Virus record (IMG/VR): IMGVR_UViG_3300030419_000470
Span: 379-27,843 of that record
Strand: one strand, 5' to 3'
DNA: 27,465 nt
DNA from: a virus
The position numbers and the translations under genes are program-made. Below, in pieces: positions 13,076-20,859 of this stretch. Position 1 is the stretch's first letter. The number at the start of each line of letters is the position of its first letter. Under the pieces are notes generated by a model, which searched no databases, was not told the origin of the DNA, and worked only from the letters and a program-made list of their open reading frames with translations.

Positions 13076-14672
13076 TCCTTCTAAGATACATTGTATTGTA
13101 GCTAAAGATCTTAATACATCTAAAGTAAAAGTATGGGATCATACTAATCTTGAAACATTTAAACCTTGGGCATCTAATGTAAATAATTTTATTATGCATA
13201 ACGGAGTATCGTTTGATGCCCCTGTATTAAATAAATTATTAGGTGCTAATATTAAACTGAAGCAAGTTATTGATACTCTTATATTATCTCAACTCTTTAA
13301 TCCTACCAGAGATGGTGGGCATAGTCTAGCTGCTTGGGGTCAGAGGTTAGGACATCCTAAAGGAGAACAGGAAGACTTCTCAACTTATACAGAAGATATG
13401 TTAGAGTATTGTAAGAACGATGTAGATGTTACTGAAACTTTATATAAACAACTTAGTAAAGAGAAAGGAAACTTTTCTTCTTATTCTATTAAACTTGAAC
13501 ATAAAGTCAGAGCTATTATAGATCAACAAGAACGAAATGGATTTACTCTTAACATGGAGAAAGCTATTGGATTATTAGCTAGACTAACTGATGAAGCTAA
13601 TGGTTTAGAAAGTTGGGCTAAGAAAGAATTTAAACCAACTGTTGTTGAACTAAAGACTAAGACAAAGTATATACCATTTAATATAGGTTCCCGACAACAG
13701 ATAGCCAGCAGATTAATGGATCGTGGTTGGAAGCCTAAACAATATACAGATAAAGGTAATGTAATTGTTAGTGAAGCTATCCTTGATAAGATTAATATGG
13801 AAGAAGCCAAACAATTTTCTAGGTTTTTCTTATTACAAAAACGAATAGCTCAGATACAGTCATGGATAAATTGTTGTGATGACACTACAGGTAGGGTGCA
13901 TGGAAGAGTGCTTACATTGAAAACTGTTACTGGTAGAATGGCTCACCATAACCCTAACATGGCTCAAGTACCAGCAGTACGTAGTCCATTTGGTAAAGAA
14001 TGTAGAGATTGTTGGACAGTTTCAAATCCTCATACTCACACACTAGTAGGGACAGATGCTGCTGGACTTGAGTTACGTGTTGTAGCTCATCTAATGAACG
14101 ATAAAGATTATACTAACGAAGTCTTACATGGTGATGTACATACAGCTAACATGAAGATGGCTGGTCTAACTGATAGAGATCAGGCAAAGACCTTTATATA
14201 TGCTTTCTTATATGGAGCTGGTGCTGCAAAGATTGGTTCTATTGTAGGAGTAAATAAACAACAAGGACAAGAATTGATTGATAGGTTCTTACGTAATATG
14301 CCAGCCCTAAATAGGATACGTAAACAAGTATTGAAAGCAGCAGAAGGTGGTAGAATAAAAGGTATGGATGGACGTACACTTATGATTCGTAGTCCTCATG
14401 CTGCACTTAATACTTTAATTCAAGGAGCTGGTGCAACAATCTGTAAAGATTGGTTAGTTAATATGATACAAAGAATAAATAGTACAGGAGTAGATGCAAA
14501 GTTAGTGGCATCTATTCATGATGAATACCAGTTTGAAGTTGCAAAGAAAGACTTGCAACGATTCGGAACTATCACTAAAGAGGCAATCAAAGATACGGAA
14601 CGTAATCTAAATCTTAGGTGTCCTTTAGATAGTACATGGCAGAACGGGGAAACTTGGGCCATGACACATTAA
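12999..14672 (+). CDS. polA: DNA polymerase, family A, with 3'-5' exonuclease domain
   Basis: The 557-residue replicative polymerase is T7 gp5-like but shorter. The exonuclease domain shows D-I-E (19-21), N68-G...D73, and Y137-x3-D141. The polymerase domain shows TGRMAHHNPNMAQVP (311-325), motif A D353-A-A-G-L-E-L-R, motif B R393-D-Q-A-K-T-F-I-Y401...Y-G, and motif C H508-D-E. The position equivalent to E. coli Phe762 is Tyr401, as in T7, which has been linked to fast, virulent phage replication. No inserted zinc or DnaJ-like domain is present. Possible starts are ATG at 12999 (AGGA four bases upstream), 13026 and 13035; the DIETD motif would tolerate any. It overlaps the 47-residue gene. Confidence 0.96.
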   Translation: MKNAIGVDKMKTMKNAVVDIETDSLNPSKIHCIVAKDLNTSKVKVWDHTNLETFKPWASNVNNFIMHNGVSFDAPVLNKLLGANIKLKQVIDTLILSQLFNPTRDGGHSLAAWGQRLGHPKGEQEDFSTYTEDMLEYCKNDVDVTETLYKQLSKEKGNFSSYSIKLEHKVRAIIDQQERNGFTLNMEKAIGLLARLTDEANGLESWAKKEFKPTVVELKTKTKYIPFNIGSRQQIASRLMDRGWKPKQYTDKGNVIVSEAILDKINMEEAKQFSRFFLLQKRIAQIQSWINCCDDTTGRVHGRVLTLKTVTGRMAHHNPNMAQVPAVRSPFGKECRDCWTVSNPHTHTLVGTDAAGLELRVVAHLMNDKDYTNEVLHGDVHTANMKMAGLTDRDQAKTFIYAFLYGAGAAKIGSIVGVNKQQGQELIDRFLRNMPALNRIRKQVLKAAEGGRIKGMDGRTLMIRSPHAALNTLIQGAGATICKDWLVNMIQRINSTGVDAKLVASIHDEYQFEVAKKDLQRFGTITKEAIKDTERNLNLRCPLDSTWQNGETWAMTH

Positions 14673-14675
14673 GAC

Positions 14676-14703
14676 TTGACAAAGATTATAATTATGGTAC
14701 ACT
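14676..14703 (+). promoter_or_regulatory. Promoter before the SSB gene
   Basis: A perfect TTGACA (14676-14681) lies 16 bases before TACACT (14698-14703), which is preceded by TGG, an extended -10. The 67-base gap between the polymerase and SSB genes is one of the few real intergenic spaces in the operon. This would boost the abundant SSB independently of upstream transcription. Confidence 0.7.
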
Positions 14704-14739
14704 TCATTTTTTAAACATTGATAAAGGAGTTATAAAAAT

Positions 14740-15213
14740 ATGTCAGTAATTTCAGGAATTGCTTATTGGGCTGCTATCACTAATCCTAACACCACATTCG
14801 ATCCAGATGGAGTGTGGTCTATTGATGTGTGCAATCTTGATAAGAAGAACTTGGGTATCATTGAAAAGGATGGACTTACTGTTAAGAATAAAGGTGATGA
14901 TCGTGGAGATTTTGTCACTATTAAACGGAAGGTTCGTAGGAAAGATGGTTCCCTAAATCGTGCTCCTGACTTAGTAGATGGTCAGAAGAGAACGATGACC
15001 CAAACCCTTATTGGTAATGGATCGGAGGTTAATGTACACTACACAACCTACGATTGGGAATTTAAGGGACGAGCTGGAGTAGGTGCTGACTTGAGGGCAG
15101 TTCAAGTTACTAATCTTATTCCTTATAATACAGAAGCTGACGAGGCTTTTGATATAGTTGATGGTGGTTTTGTTAGTAGTGAAGGGGATGAAGACATTCC
15201 CTTTGCATCTTAA
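14740..15213 (+). CDS. Single-stranded DNA-binding protein, T7 gp2.5-like role
   Basis: The 157-residue protein is placed between polymerase and exonuclease, as SSB genes of T7-type modules often are. It has a beta-rich, OB-fold-like body with basic and aromatic residues (KRKVRRKDGS, VHYTTYDWEFKGRA). Its acidic tail ends in EGDEDIPFAS and closely resembles the DDDIPF tip that bacterial SSBs use to recruit partners. AAAGGAG precedes the ATG and a dedicated promoter lies upstream. A T7 gp2.5-type family is likely; sequence similarity to either family is weak by eye, so the tail and context carry the call. Confidence 0.85.
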   Translation: MSVISGIAYWAAITNPNTTFDPDGVWSIDVCNLDKKNLGIIEKDGLTVKNKGDDRGDFVTIKRKVRRKDGSLNRAPDLVDGQKRTMTQTLIGNGSEVNVHYTTYDWEFKGRAGVGADLRAVQVTNLIPYNTEADEAFDIVDGGFVSSEGDEDIPFAS

Positions 15214-15232
15214 ACTTCTAACTTAGGAGAGG

Positions 15233-15254
15233 GGGGAGATGAAAGTCTCTCCCC
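15233..15254 (+). terminator. GC-rich hairpin between SSB and exonuclease genes
   Basis: GGGGAGA (15233-15239) pairs with TCTCCCC (15248-15254) around an 8-base loop; the flanking GGAGAG offers an alternative pairing with CTCTCC. It is followed only by TATTTC, so termination would be partial. The only good purine-rich ribosome site for the next gene (GGAGAGGGGGGAGA) lies in this stem, 24 or more bases before its ATG. Confidence 0.55.
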
Positions 15255-15263
15255 TATTTCTAT

Positions 15264-16115
15264 ATGAAATCAATAGATACATTAGTAGAAGATATCTATA
15301 ATCTTTTTAATGATATTGAAAATGATATAGATGATACAGTTATAGAAGAGTTCGGAGATAATATTAAAACTCATCTTAAAGCTGCACTATTAGATAATAG
15401 AAATGAAGGTAGAAGTAATCTTAGACTATCAGCTATAGGTAGACCTGACAGACAGATATGGTATGATGTTAATCTGAATGATAAGTCTGAAGCTATTACT
15501 TCTCCTACGAGAATAAAGTTTCTATACGGATATATCTTAGAAGAATTACTTATAGCTCTGTCAAGATTAGCTGGTCATACTGTTACCGATACTCAGAAAG
15601 AATTGGATATTCAAGGAGTTAAAGGTCATCAGGATTGTGTGATTGATGGAGTGTTAGTTGATTGTAAGTCTACTTCTCCCAGAGGATATGAGAAGTTTGA
15701 TAAAGGAGACTTAGTTAGTGATGATCCCTTTGGTTATATAGCACAGATCTCTGCATACTCAGAAGCTAATGGAGTGGATGAGGCTGCTTTCTTAGCTATC
15801 AATAAACAAAGTGGAGAAATATGTTTAGCTCCTGTTCATTCATTAGAGATGATTGATGCAGGATCTAGAGTAAGTTATTTAAAATCTTTAGTGGAGAATA
15901 AATCCCCACCTAATAAATGTTATAGTGATGTTAAAGAAGGAGCATCAGGTAATCGTAGACTAGGAACGTCTTGTTTATATTGTAATCATAAGAAAGAATG
16001 TTGGAAGGATGCTAATGATGGAAAAGGTTTACGAGTATACAACTATGCAAGAGGATATAGGTATCTTACCAAGGTTGTACGTGAACCAGATGTTGAAGAG
16101 ATTCTTGAATGGTAG
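15264..16115 (+). CDS. PD-(D/E)XK exonuclease with C-terminal cysteines
   Basis: The 283-residue protein shows the nuclease core E94 (ILEELL), H122-Q-D124, and D133-C-K135 in VIDGVLVDCKST, followed by QISAYSEANG, the usual Q-x3-Y helix of RecB/Cas4-type exonucleases. Near the C terminus C237-x2-C240-x5-C246 recalls the three clustered cysteines that bind a [4Fe-4S] cluster in Cas4 and AddB. The fourth, N-terminal cysteine is absent: the matching segment reads LSAIGRPDRQIWYD. It probably does the job of T7 gp6: degrading host DNA, removing primers and recombination. A clear ribosome site close to the ATG is missing. The homing-type gene follows with a 7-base overlap. Confidence 0.88.
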   Translation: MKSIDTLVEDIYNLFNDIENDIDDTVIEEFGDNIKTHLKAALLDNRNEGRSNLRLSAIGRPDRQIWYDVNLNDKSEAITSPTRIKFLYGYILEELLIALSRLAGHTVTDTQKELDIQGVKGHQDCVIDGVLVDCKSTSPRGYEKFDKGDLVSDDPFGYIAQISAYSEANGVDEAAFLAINKQSGEICLAPVHSLEMIDAGSRVSYLKSLVENKSPPNKCYSDVKEGASGNRRLGTSCLYCNHKKECWKDANDGKGLRVYNYARGYRYLTKVVREPDVEEILEW

Positions 16116-16747
16116 ATCACCATTGGCTTGTCTACAAAAAGGACGAGGAGTTTGTTCCCAATCTTGATAAGTTTGGATTTGTTTATCTCATAACTAATCT
16201 TCATAGTGGTAAAGGTTATATAGGTTGTAAGCAATACAAATTATATAATAAGTTAAAGGAGAGAGAATCAGATTGGAAAACCTACACTGGTTCATCTAAG
16301 TGGCTCAATGAAGATATAAAGAAGATAGGTAAAGAACATTTTAAATTTGAAATCATAGCTGAGTATAAGAATAGACGTAGCCTACGATACTATGAGTTAT
16401 ACTATCAGATGAAATTTAATGTTCTCTCTTCTACCATTGAAGGTACAGATGAACCAGCCTACTATAACTCACGGGTAGGTGGTAAGTTCTATCGACCTGT
16501 TGAGAGCTATGAAGATCCTGAATATAGAAAGAAAATGTCTGAGGTTATAAAGAAAAAATATGAAGATCCTGAATATAGAAAGAAACATGGTGAGAATATA
16601 AAAAATTCTGAAGCATATCAGAAAGCTATGGAAGATCCTGAGTATATAAAGAAAAATAGAATACAACTAGTTAGAGATCGTAATACAAAAAGAGATCCCG
16701 TTACAGGTAGATTTATAAAACGTAATGTACAAGCCCAAGAAAAATAA
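16109..16747 (+). CDS. GIY-YIG homing endonuclease, free-standing
   Basis: The 212-residue protein has an N-terminal GIY-YIG nuclease: G23-F-V-Y-L-I-T-N, then K-G-Y37-I-G, an Arg-containing helix (KERESDWKTYTGSSKWL) and the catalytic-type Glu in LRYYELYYQ. The C-terminal half has three NUMOD3-like DNA-binding repeats, each beginning E-D-P-E-Y-(R/I)-K-K (from about residue 132, 150 and 172). Such genes spread by cutting phage genomes that lack them, like the Seg genes of T4. It starts seven bases inside the exonuclease gene with GAAGAGA upstream and runs 23 bases into the next gene, so it is neatly inserted at a gene boundary with no intron visible. Confidence 0.93.
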   Translation: MVDHHWLVYKKDEEFVPNLDKFGFVYLITNLHSGKGYIGCKQYKLYNKLKERESDWKTYTGSSKWLNEDIKKIGKEHFKFEIIAEYKNRRSLRYYELYYQMKFNVLSSTIEGTDEPAYYNSRVGGKFYRPVESYEDPEYRKKMSEVIKKKYEDPEYRKKHGENIKNSEAYQKAMEDPEYIKKNRIQLVRDRNTKRDPVTGRFIKRNVQAQEK

Positions 16748-17069
16748 GAAAGTATTTACTGATCCTATAATTCAGTTCGATAGTAAAGAACTTGAACCTG
16801 AACGTGAATTATATGTGGCTGTTATTAAACGAGCCATCTTAGATCTAGCTAATACGGGAAATAAAGCATTACATGATAGAGCAAAGGCTTGGTTCCTTTG
16901 TAGTGTAGGTGTAACGTGTGATAACTTTGAATTTATTTGTGAGAATGCTAACATAGATGCAAGTTCCTTACGAACATATGCATATGAAGTAATTGAAAGA
17001 GTACAAGAAGATCCTAAGTATAAATATAAATTATATTATATTAAGTCGGATGATGAGAGGAACGAATAA
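16725..17069 (+). CDS. Hypothetical phage protein (114 aa)
   Basis: The central block, AVIKRAILDLANTGNKALHDRAKAWFLC followed by FEFICENANIDASSLRTYAY, resembles a short phage protein family with a conserved A-x2-W-(F/L)-(S/C)...F...C-x2-(A/L)-(N/G)-(I/L)-D pattern. That pattern is compatible with a small helical DNA-binding fold. No function is established to my knowledge. Its start lies in the end of the homing endonuclease gene without a clear ribosome site, and its stop overlaps the next start (TAATG). Confidence 0.75.
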   Translation: MYKPKKNKKVFTDPIIQFDSKELEPERELYVAVIKRAILDLANTGNKALHDRAKAWFLCSVGVTCDNFEFICENANIDASSLRTYAYEVIERVQEDPKYKYKLYYIKSDDERNE

Positions 17070-17302
17070 TGTCAATAAAGGATTATCAAATAGGTGGTGA
17101 TCATTACAAGAAGTGTAAGATACAACCTATCGAATATATTTATGCTAATGAACTTGATTTCTTTGAAGGTAATATAGTAAAGTACGTTACTCGTCATCGT
17201 ACTAAAGGTGAAGGTGCAAAGGATATTCAAAAGATTATTCATTATGCACAGATGATTTTAGAACTTAGATATGGAGAGGATATAGATGCAACTGCCAACT
17301 GA
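17069..17302 (+). CDS. DUF3310 protein (T7 gp1.7-like nucleotide kinase family)
   Basis: The 77-residue protein is nearly all DUF3310: G-G-D-H-Y (residues 9-13), I-Q-P-I-E-Y-I, the FFEGNIVKYVTRH block, and a closing K-D-I-x-K-I-I-H-Y-A-Q helix. T7 gp1.7, which contains this domain, is a nucleotide kinase acting on dTMP and dGMP. This stand-alone version, just before the ribonucleotide reductase, probably acts in dNTP supply as well (inference). GAGGA precedes the ATG; it overlaps nrdJ by 17 bases. Confidence 0.88.
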   Translation: MSIKDYQIGGDHYKKCKIQPIEYIYANELDFFEGNIVKYVTRHRTKGEGAKDIQKIIHYAQMILELRYGEDIDATAN

Positions 17303-19241
17303 ATACCAAAACTTTATCTATCTTTCCAGATATTCTAGATGGCTAGAGGAAGAAGGCCGTAGAGAAACATGGGATGAAACTGTTAATAGATTAATTACTT
17401 TCTTTAAAGTACACATAGAGAAAAACCTTGGAGTTAAGGATCAACTTGATACCAAGGATTGGACTATGATACGTAATGCTATTCGTTTTCTTGACGTAAT
17501 GCCTAGCATGAGATCGTTAATGACTGCTGGCCCTGCCCTTGAGAGGGAGAACATAGCTGGATACAACTGTTCCTATATACCAGTGGATAATCCAAAGTGC
17601 TTTGATGAGATACTTTATATTCTTATGAATGGTACAGGTGTAGGCTTCTCTGTTGAGAGACAATATGTTAATCAGTTACCTACTATACCAGACGTAGAGT
17701 TTGAGAGAACCGATGACGTTATTAGTGTGGCTGATTCCAAAGAAGGATGGGCCAGAGCATTTAAGGATTTAATATCCTACTTATATTCAAATAGAATACC
17801 AAAGATAGATGTTAGCAAGGTACGTTCTGCTGGTTCAAGATTAAAAACCTTTGGTGGTAGAGCCAGTGGTCCTCAACCATTGGTAGATTTGTTTGACTTT
17901 ACCATACGTAAGTTTGAGGAAGCCAGAGGTAGGAAATTAAATTCCATAGAGTGCCATGATATAGTTTGTAAGGTGGGTGAGGTCGTAGTCGTAGGTGGTG
18001 TACGTAGGTCTGCTCTCATATCTTTGTCTAATCTATCCGATGATCGTATGAGAGCAGCTAAATCTGGTGCTTGGTTTAATACTGATCCTCAACGAGCCTT
18101 GGCTAATAACTCTGCTGTATATACTAATCGTCCTGACACTGGTGTATTCATGCAGGAATGGCAGTCCCTCTATGAAAGTAAGAGTGGTGAACGAGGTATC
18201 TTTAATCGTGAGTCAGCTCAACAGAAAGCAGCACAGAACAAACGTAGAATTTGGGATGTAGACTTTGGTACTAATCCTTGCTCAGAGATTATACTACGTC
18301 CTAATCAATTCTGTAATCTAACAGAGGTAGTATGTAGAGCCAATGATGATCGTAATTCTTTGGCAAGAAAGATACGTATAGCTACCCTGTTAGGTACTAT
18401 TCAATCTACACTAACTGACTTTGGTTATCTAAGAAAGAGATGGACAACTAATACAGAAGAAGAGAGACTGCTAGGTGTATCCTTAACAGGCATAATGGAT
18501 TGTAAGCTATTATATTCCTCACCTGCAAGACTATCTTACTCTGCTAATGTACCTTATCTGGAAGATAATCTTAACTATCTACGTAATGTAGCTATAGCAA
18601 CTAATAAGAAGTGGGCAGAGAAACTAGGTATACCTCAGTCTACGGCTATTACCTGTGTGAAACCATCAGGTACTGTCAGTCAGCTAGTAGATAGTGCCAG
18701 TGGTATACACACCAGACATTCACCTTATTATGTTCGTACTGTAAGGGCAGATAATCTTGACCCATTGACAAAGTTTATGAAGGAACATGGTATTCCTAAT
18801 GAGCCTGACGTTACAAGTCCAGATAATGTCACTGTCTTTTCCTTCCCTATTCAGACAAGTTCTAAGTCTCAATTTAGAAATGACTTGAGTGCCATTGAAC
18901 AGTTGAAGATTTGGAAGGTATATGCAGAGCACTGGTGTGAGCATAAACCAAGTGTTACTATATCTGTGAAGGAAAGAGAGTGGATAGAGGTAGGTGCTTG
19001 GTGTTGGGATAACTTTGATCATCTATCTGGTGTCTCATTTCTGCCATATTCTGACCACAATTATAAACAGGCTCCCTATCAGGAGATAAATAAAGAGGAG
19101 TACAAAAATATAATGAAGACTATGCCAAAGAAACGTATTGATTGGTCTTTACTCACAGAGTTTGAGAAGGAAGATAACACTACAGGAGCACAGGAATTAG
19201 CCTGTACTGCTGGTGTATGTGAGTTGGTGGATATAACATGA
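17286..19241 (+). CDS. nrdJ: Adenosylcobalamin-dependent ribonucleoside-triphosphate reductase (class II, monomeric)
   Basis: The 651-residue enzyme reduces NTPs to dNTPs using vitamin B12. The sequence shows N94-C95-S-Y, GTGVGFSVER (116-125), the active-site block N330-P-C332-S-E334 (thiyl radical Cys and Glu), F-C343-N-L, and I-T-C-V-K-P-S-G-T-V. The C-terminal redox pair C640...C645 (ACTAGVC) is spaced as in the Lactobacillus enzyme (C731/C736). The length is somewhat below the 739 residues of that enzyme. No small subunit, activase or glutaredoxin gene is adjacent, so it depends on host B12 and host reductants and works without oxygen control. GGAGAGGA precedes the start. With thyX and DUF3310 it supplies dNTPs for replication. 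Confidence 0.96.
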   Translation: MQLPTEYQNFIYLSRYSRWLEEEGRRETWDETVNRLITFFKVHIEKNLGVKDQLDTKDWTMIRNAIRFLDVMPSMRSLMTAGPALERENIAGYNCSYIPVDNPKCFDEILYILMNGTGVGFSVERQYVNQLPTIPDVEFERTDDVISVADSKEGWARAFKDLISYLYSNRIPKIDVSKVRSAGSRLKTFGGRASGPQPLVDLFDFTIRKFEEARGRKLNSIECHDIVCKVGEVVVVGGVRRSALISLSNLSDDRMRAAKSGAWFNTDPQRALANNSAVYTNRPDTGVFMQEWQSLYESKSGERGIFNRESAQQKAAQNKRRIWDVDFGTNPCSEIILRPNQFCNLTEVVCRANDDRNSLARKIRIATLLGTIQSTLTDFGYLRKRWTTNTEEERLLGVSLTGIMDCKLLYSSPARLSYSANVPYLEDNLNYLRNVAIATNKKWAEKLGIPQSTAITCVKPSGTVSQLVDSASGIHTRHSPYYVRTVRADNLDPLTKFMKEHGIPNEPDVTSPDNVTVFSFPIQTSSKSQFRNDLSAIEQLKIWKVYAEHWCEHKPSVTISVKEREWIEVGAWCWDNFDHLSGVSFLPYSDHNYKQAPYQEINKEEYKNIMKTMPKKRIDWSLLTEFEKEDNTTGAQELACTAGVCELVDIT

Positions 19242-19591
19242 AGGAAGGAAAAATATGGGGCAATACAATAGACCTATTGAAAAGTCCTGCCATTGAGATC
19301 CATCAGATATATATAAAGCCAAGAGCATACTGTTCTTTACATAAACATCAGACAAAGTTTAATGCTTTCTATGTTATCAAAGGTAAGCTAATGATAGAAC
19401 GATGGAAGAATGACTATGATCTAACAGACCAGACTATATTACATGCTGGAGATTTTACTGTAGTACCACCGGGAGAATACCATATGTTTACAAGTCTTGA
19501 TGAGTGTGTCAGTGGGCTGGAGATATATTGGAGTGAGTTAAATCATAATGATATTATAAGGAAGAACTCTGGTGGTATAAAAAAGTCTTGA
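19238..19591 (+). CDS. Cupin-domain protein (117 aa)
   Basis: A single cupin barrel: motif 1 around S-L-H-K-H-Q...F-N-A-F-Y-V-I-K-G-K, and motif 2 in H-A-G-D-F-T-V-V-P-P-G-E-Y-H-M-F, giving likely metal ligands H36, H38 and the histidine of EYHMF. It resembles the C-terminal domain of mannose-6-phosphate isomerase-type cupins or small sugar-binding cupins. Coupled to nrdJ by an ATGA overlap, it lies upstream of the glycosyltransferase block, so a sugar-related role is plausible, though the promoter at its end separates the two groups. Confidence 0.87.
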   Translation: MKEGKIWGNTIDLLKSPAIEIHQIYIKPRAYCSLHKHQTKFNAFYVIKGKLMIERWKNDYDLTDQTILHAGDFTVVPPGEYHMFTSLDECVSGLEIYWSELNHNDIIRKNSGGIKKS

Positions 19592-19616
19592 CAAACAGGT
19601 AGATATATGAAACAAT
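19588..19616 (+). promoter_or_regulatory. Putative promoter before hsp20
   Basis: A perfect TTGACA (19588-19593) overlaps the cupin stop codon; 17 bases later AACAAT (19611-19616) is a weak -10. The 71-base gap to the Hsp20 start and the similarity to the TTGACA promoter before SSB (both in CTTGACAAA) support it. The weak -10 keeps confidence moderate. Confidence 0.45.
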
Positions 19617-19662
19617 TACGAAATGGAATGCCATAATGGGTTCCTAAACAAAGGAGAATGAT

Positions 19663-20070
19663 ATGTTAAACAATGACTTATGGCCTAGATATTTTATTGG
19701 GTTCGACAGAATGCTGGCAAATTTTCCAGCTCCTACTAATAATACAGATGGTGGGTATCCACCTTATGATATTGTTAAATCAGGTGAAGACACATACTGT
19801 ATAGAAATGGCTCTTGCAGGTTTCACCAAGGAAGAGATAAGTGTTGAAGTTAAAGAAGAATATTTAACAATAGCTGGAGATGCTAGTGATAGACATGATA
19901 ACTCTGACTATGTTCACAAGGGAATTGCTAGGAGAGCATTCCAAAGGAAGTTTGTCCTTAACGACACAGTTGAAGTCGAAGGGGCTGACCTTACCGATGG
20001 GGTACTCCATATTCGATTAAAGCAGAACATCCCTGAAGAGCAAAGACCAAGACAAATAACTGTTAATTAA
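19663..20070 (+). CDS. Small heat-shock protein, Hsp20/alpha-crystallin family
   Basis: The 135-residue chaperone has the alpha-crystallin domain from PYDIVKSGEDTYCIEMALAGF (about residue 35) to the end. Strand motifs seen are ISVEVKEEYLTIAGD, GIARRAFQRKFVL, the A-D-L-x-D-G-V-L-H-I-R-L signature and a C-terminal I-T-V-N tail in the position of the IxI anchor. It binds unfolding proteins and is a frequent passenger gene in marine phages, where it may protect virion assembly. AAAGGAG precedes the ATG and a putative promoter lies upstream. Confidence 0.95.
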   Translation: MLNNDLWPRYFIGFDRMLANFPAPTNNTDGGYPPYDIVKSGEDTYCIEMALAGFTKEEISVEVKEEYLTIAGDASDRHDNSDYVHKGIARRAFQRKFVLNDTVEVEGADLTDGVLHIRLKQNIPEEQRPRQITVN

Positions 20071-20079
20071 GGAGACTCT

Positions 20080-20859
20080 ATGAATACAGTCTATATTGGC
20101 TACGATCCTAAAGAGGATATGGCCTATCAAGTTTTAAAGTTCTCATTGGAACGTATAACAACGAAGCCAATAAGAGTAGTGCCAATTCGATTGGATGTAG
20201 TACAACGTATAGGTCTGTATCGTAGAGAATTTTCTGTAATGGACGGCCAAAGATATGATATGATTGATGGCCGTCCATTCTCCACTGACTTTTCCTTTAC
20301 CAGATTCCTTGTTCCTTTCTTGAATATGTTTGAAGGGAAGGCTCTGTATATGGATTGTGATATGTACATGAGAACAGATGTGGCAGATCTATTTGATTTA
20401 TGTAGTTTAGATTACTATCCTCTATGGTGTGTACATCACGAGTATGAACCAGAAGCTGGTAGTAAGATGGATAATAAAGTACAGGAACCATATCGTAGAA
20501 AGAACTGGTCAAGTCTTATAATGTTTAACTGTGCTCACGAGGCTCATAAGAATCTTACCATAGAAGATGTGAACACTCGTTCAGGCAGATGGCTTCATGG
20601 ATTTGAATGGCTACCTGATAAGGAAGCAGACATAGGACGTATACCTGAAGAATGGAACTGGCTTGATGGTCACTCTGATCCTAAACTGGAAGCAAAAAAT
20701 GTACACTTTACCACTGGTGGTCCTTGGTTTGAAGGATGGGAATGTAGAGGTAAAGTAGATGCACAGTATGCAGTCGAATGGACTAATGATGCACGATGGT
20801 TACAAGCTAATGGCATGGTAGATGCCGAAGTAGATTACTTAATAAAGGCAAGGAATTAA
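20080..20859 (+). CDS. Glycosyltransferase, GT-A fold (GT8-like)
   Basis: The 259-residue protein begins V-Y-I-G-Y-D-P-K-E (a nucleotide-sugar binding strand). It shows FTRFLVPFLNMFEGKALYMD followed by D92-C-D94, the metal-binding DxD of GT-A enzymes, then SSLIMFNC, PEEWNWLDG and NVHFTTGGPWF, all standard for GT8-like transferases. It would transfer a sugar from a nucleotide sugar to an unidentified acceptor in the cytoplasm. GGAGAC precedes the start nine bases after hsp20. It overlaps the large fusion gene by one base, so the two are co-translated and probably act on the same glycan or protein. Confidence 0.9.
   Translation: MNTVYIGYDPKEDMAYQVLKFSLERITTKPIRVVPIRLDVVQRIGLYRREFSVMDGQRYDMIDGRPFSTDFSFTRFLVPFLNMFEGKALYMDCDMYMRTDVADLFDLCSLDYYPLWCVHHEYEPEAGSKMDNKVQEPYRRKNWSSLIMFNCAHEAHKNLTIEDVNTRSGRWLHGFEWLPDKEADIGRIPEEWNWLDGHSDPKLEAKNVHFTTGGPWFEGWECRGKVDAQYAVEWTNDARWLQANGMVDAEVDYLIKARN

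Noticed and set aside
12999-14672. DnaJ-like insertion in the polymerase, known from HMO-2011-type marine phages
   Set aside because: No CxxCxGxG repeats or inserted domain are seen between the exonuclease and polymerase motifs.
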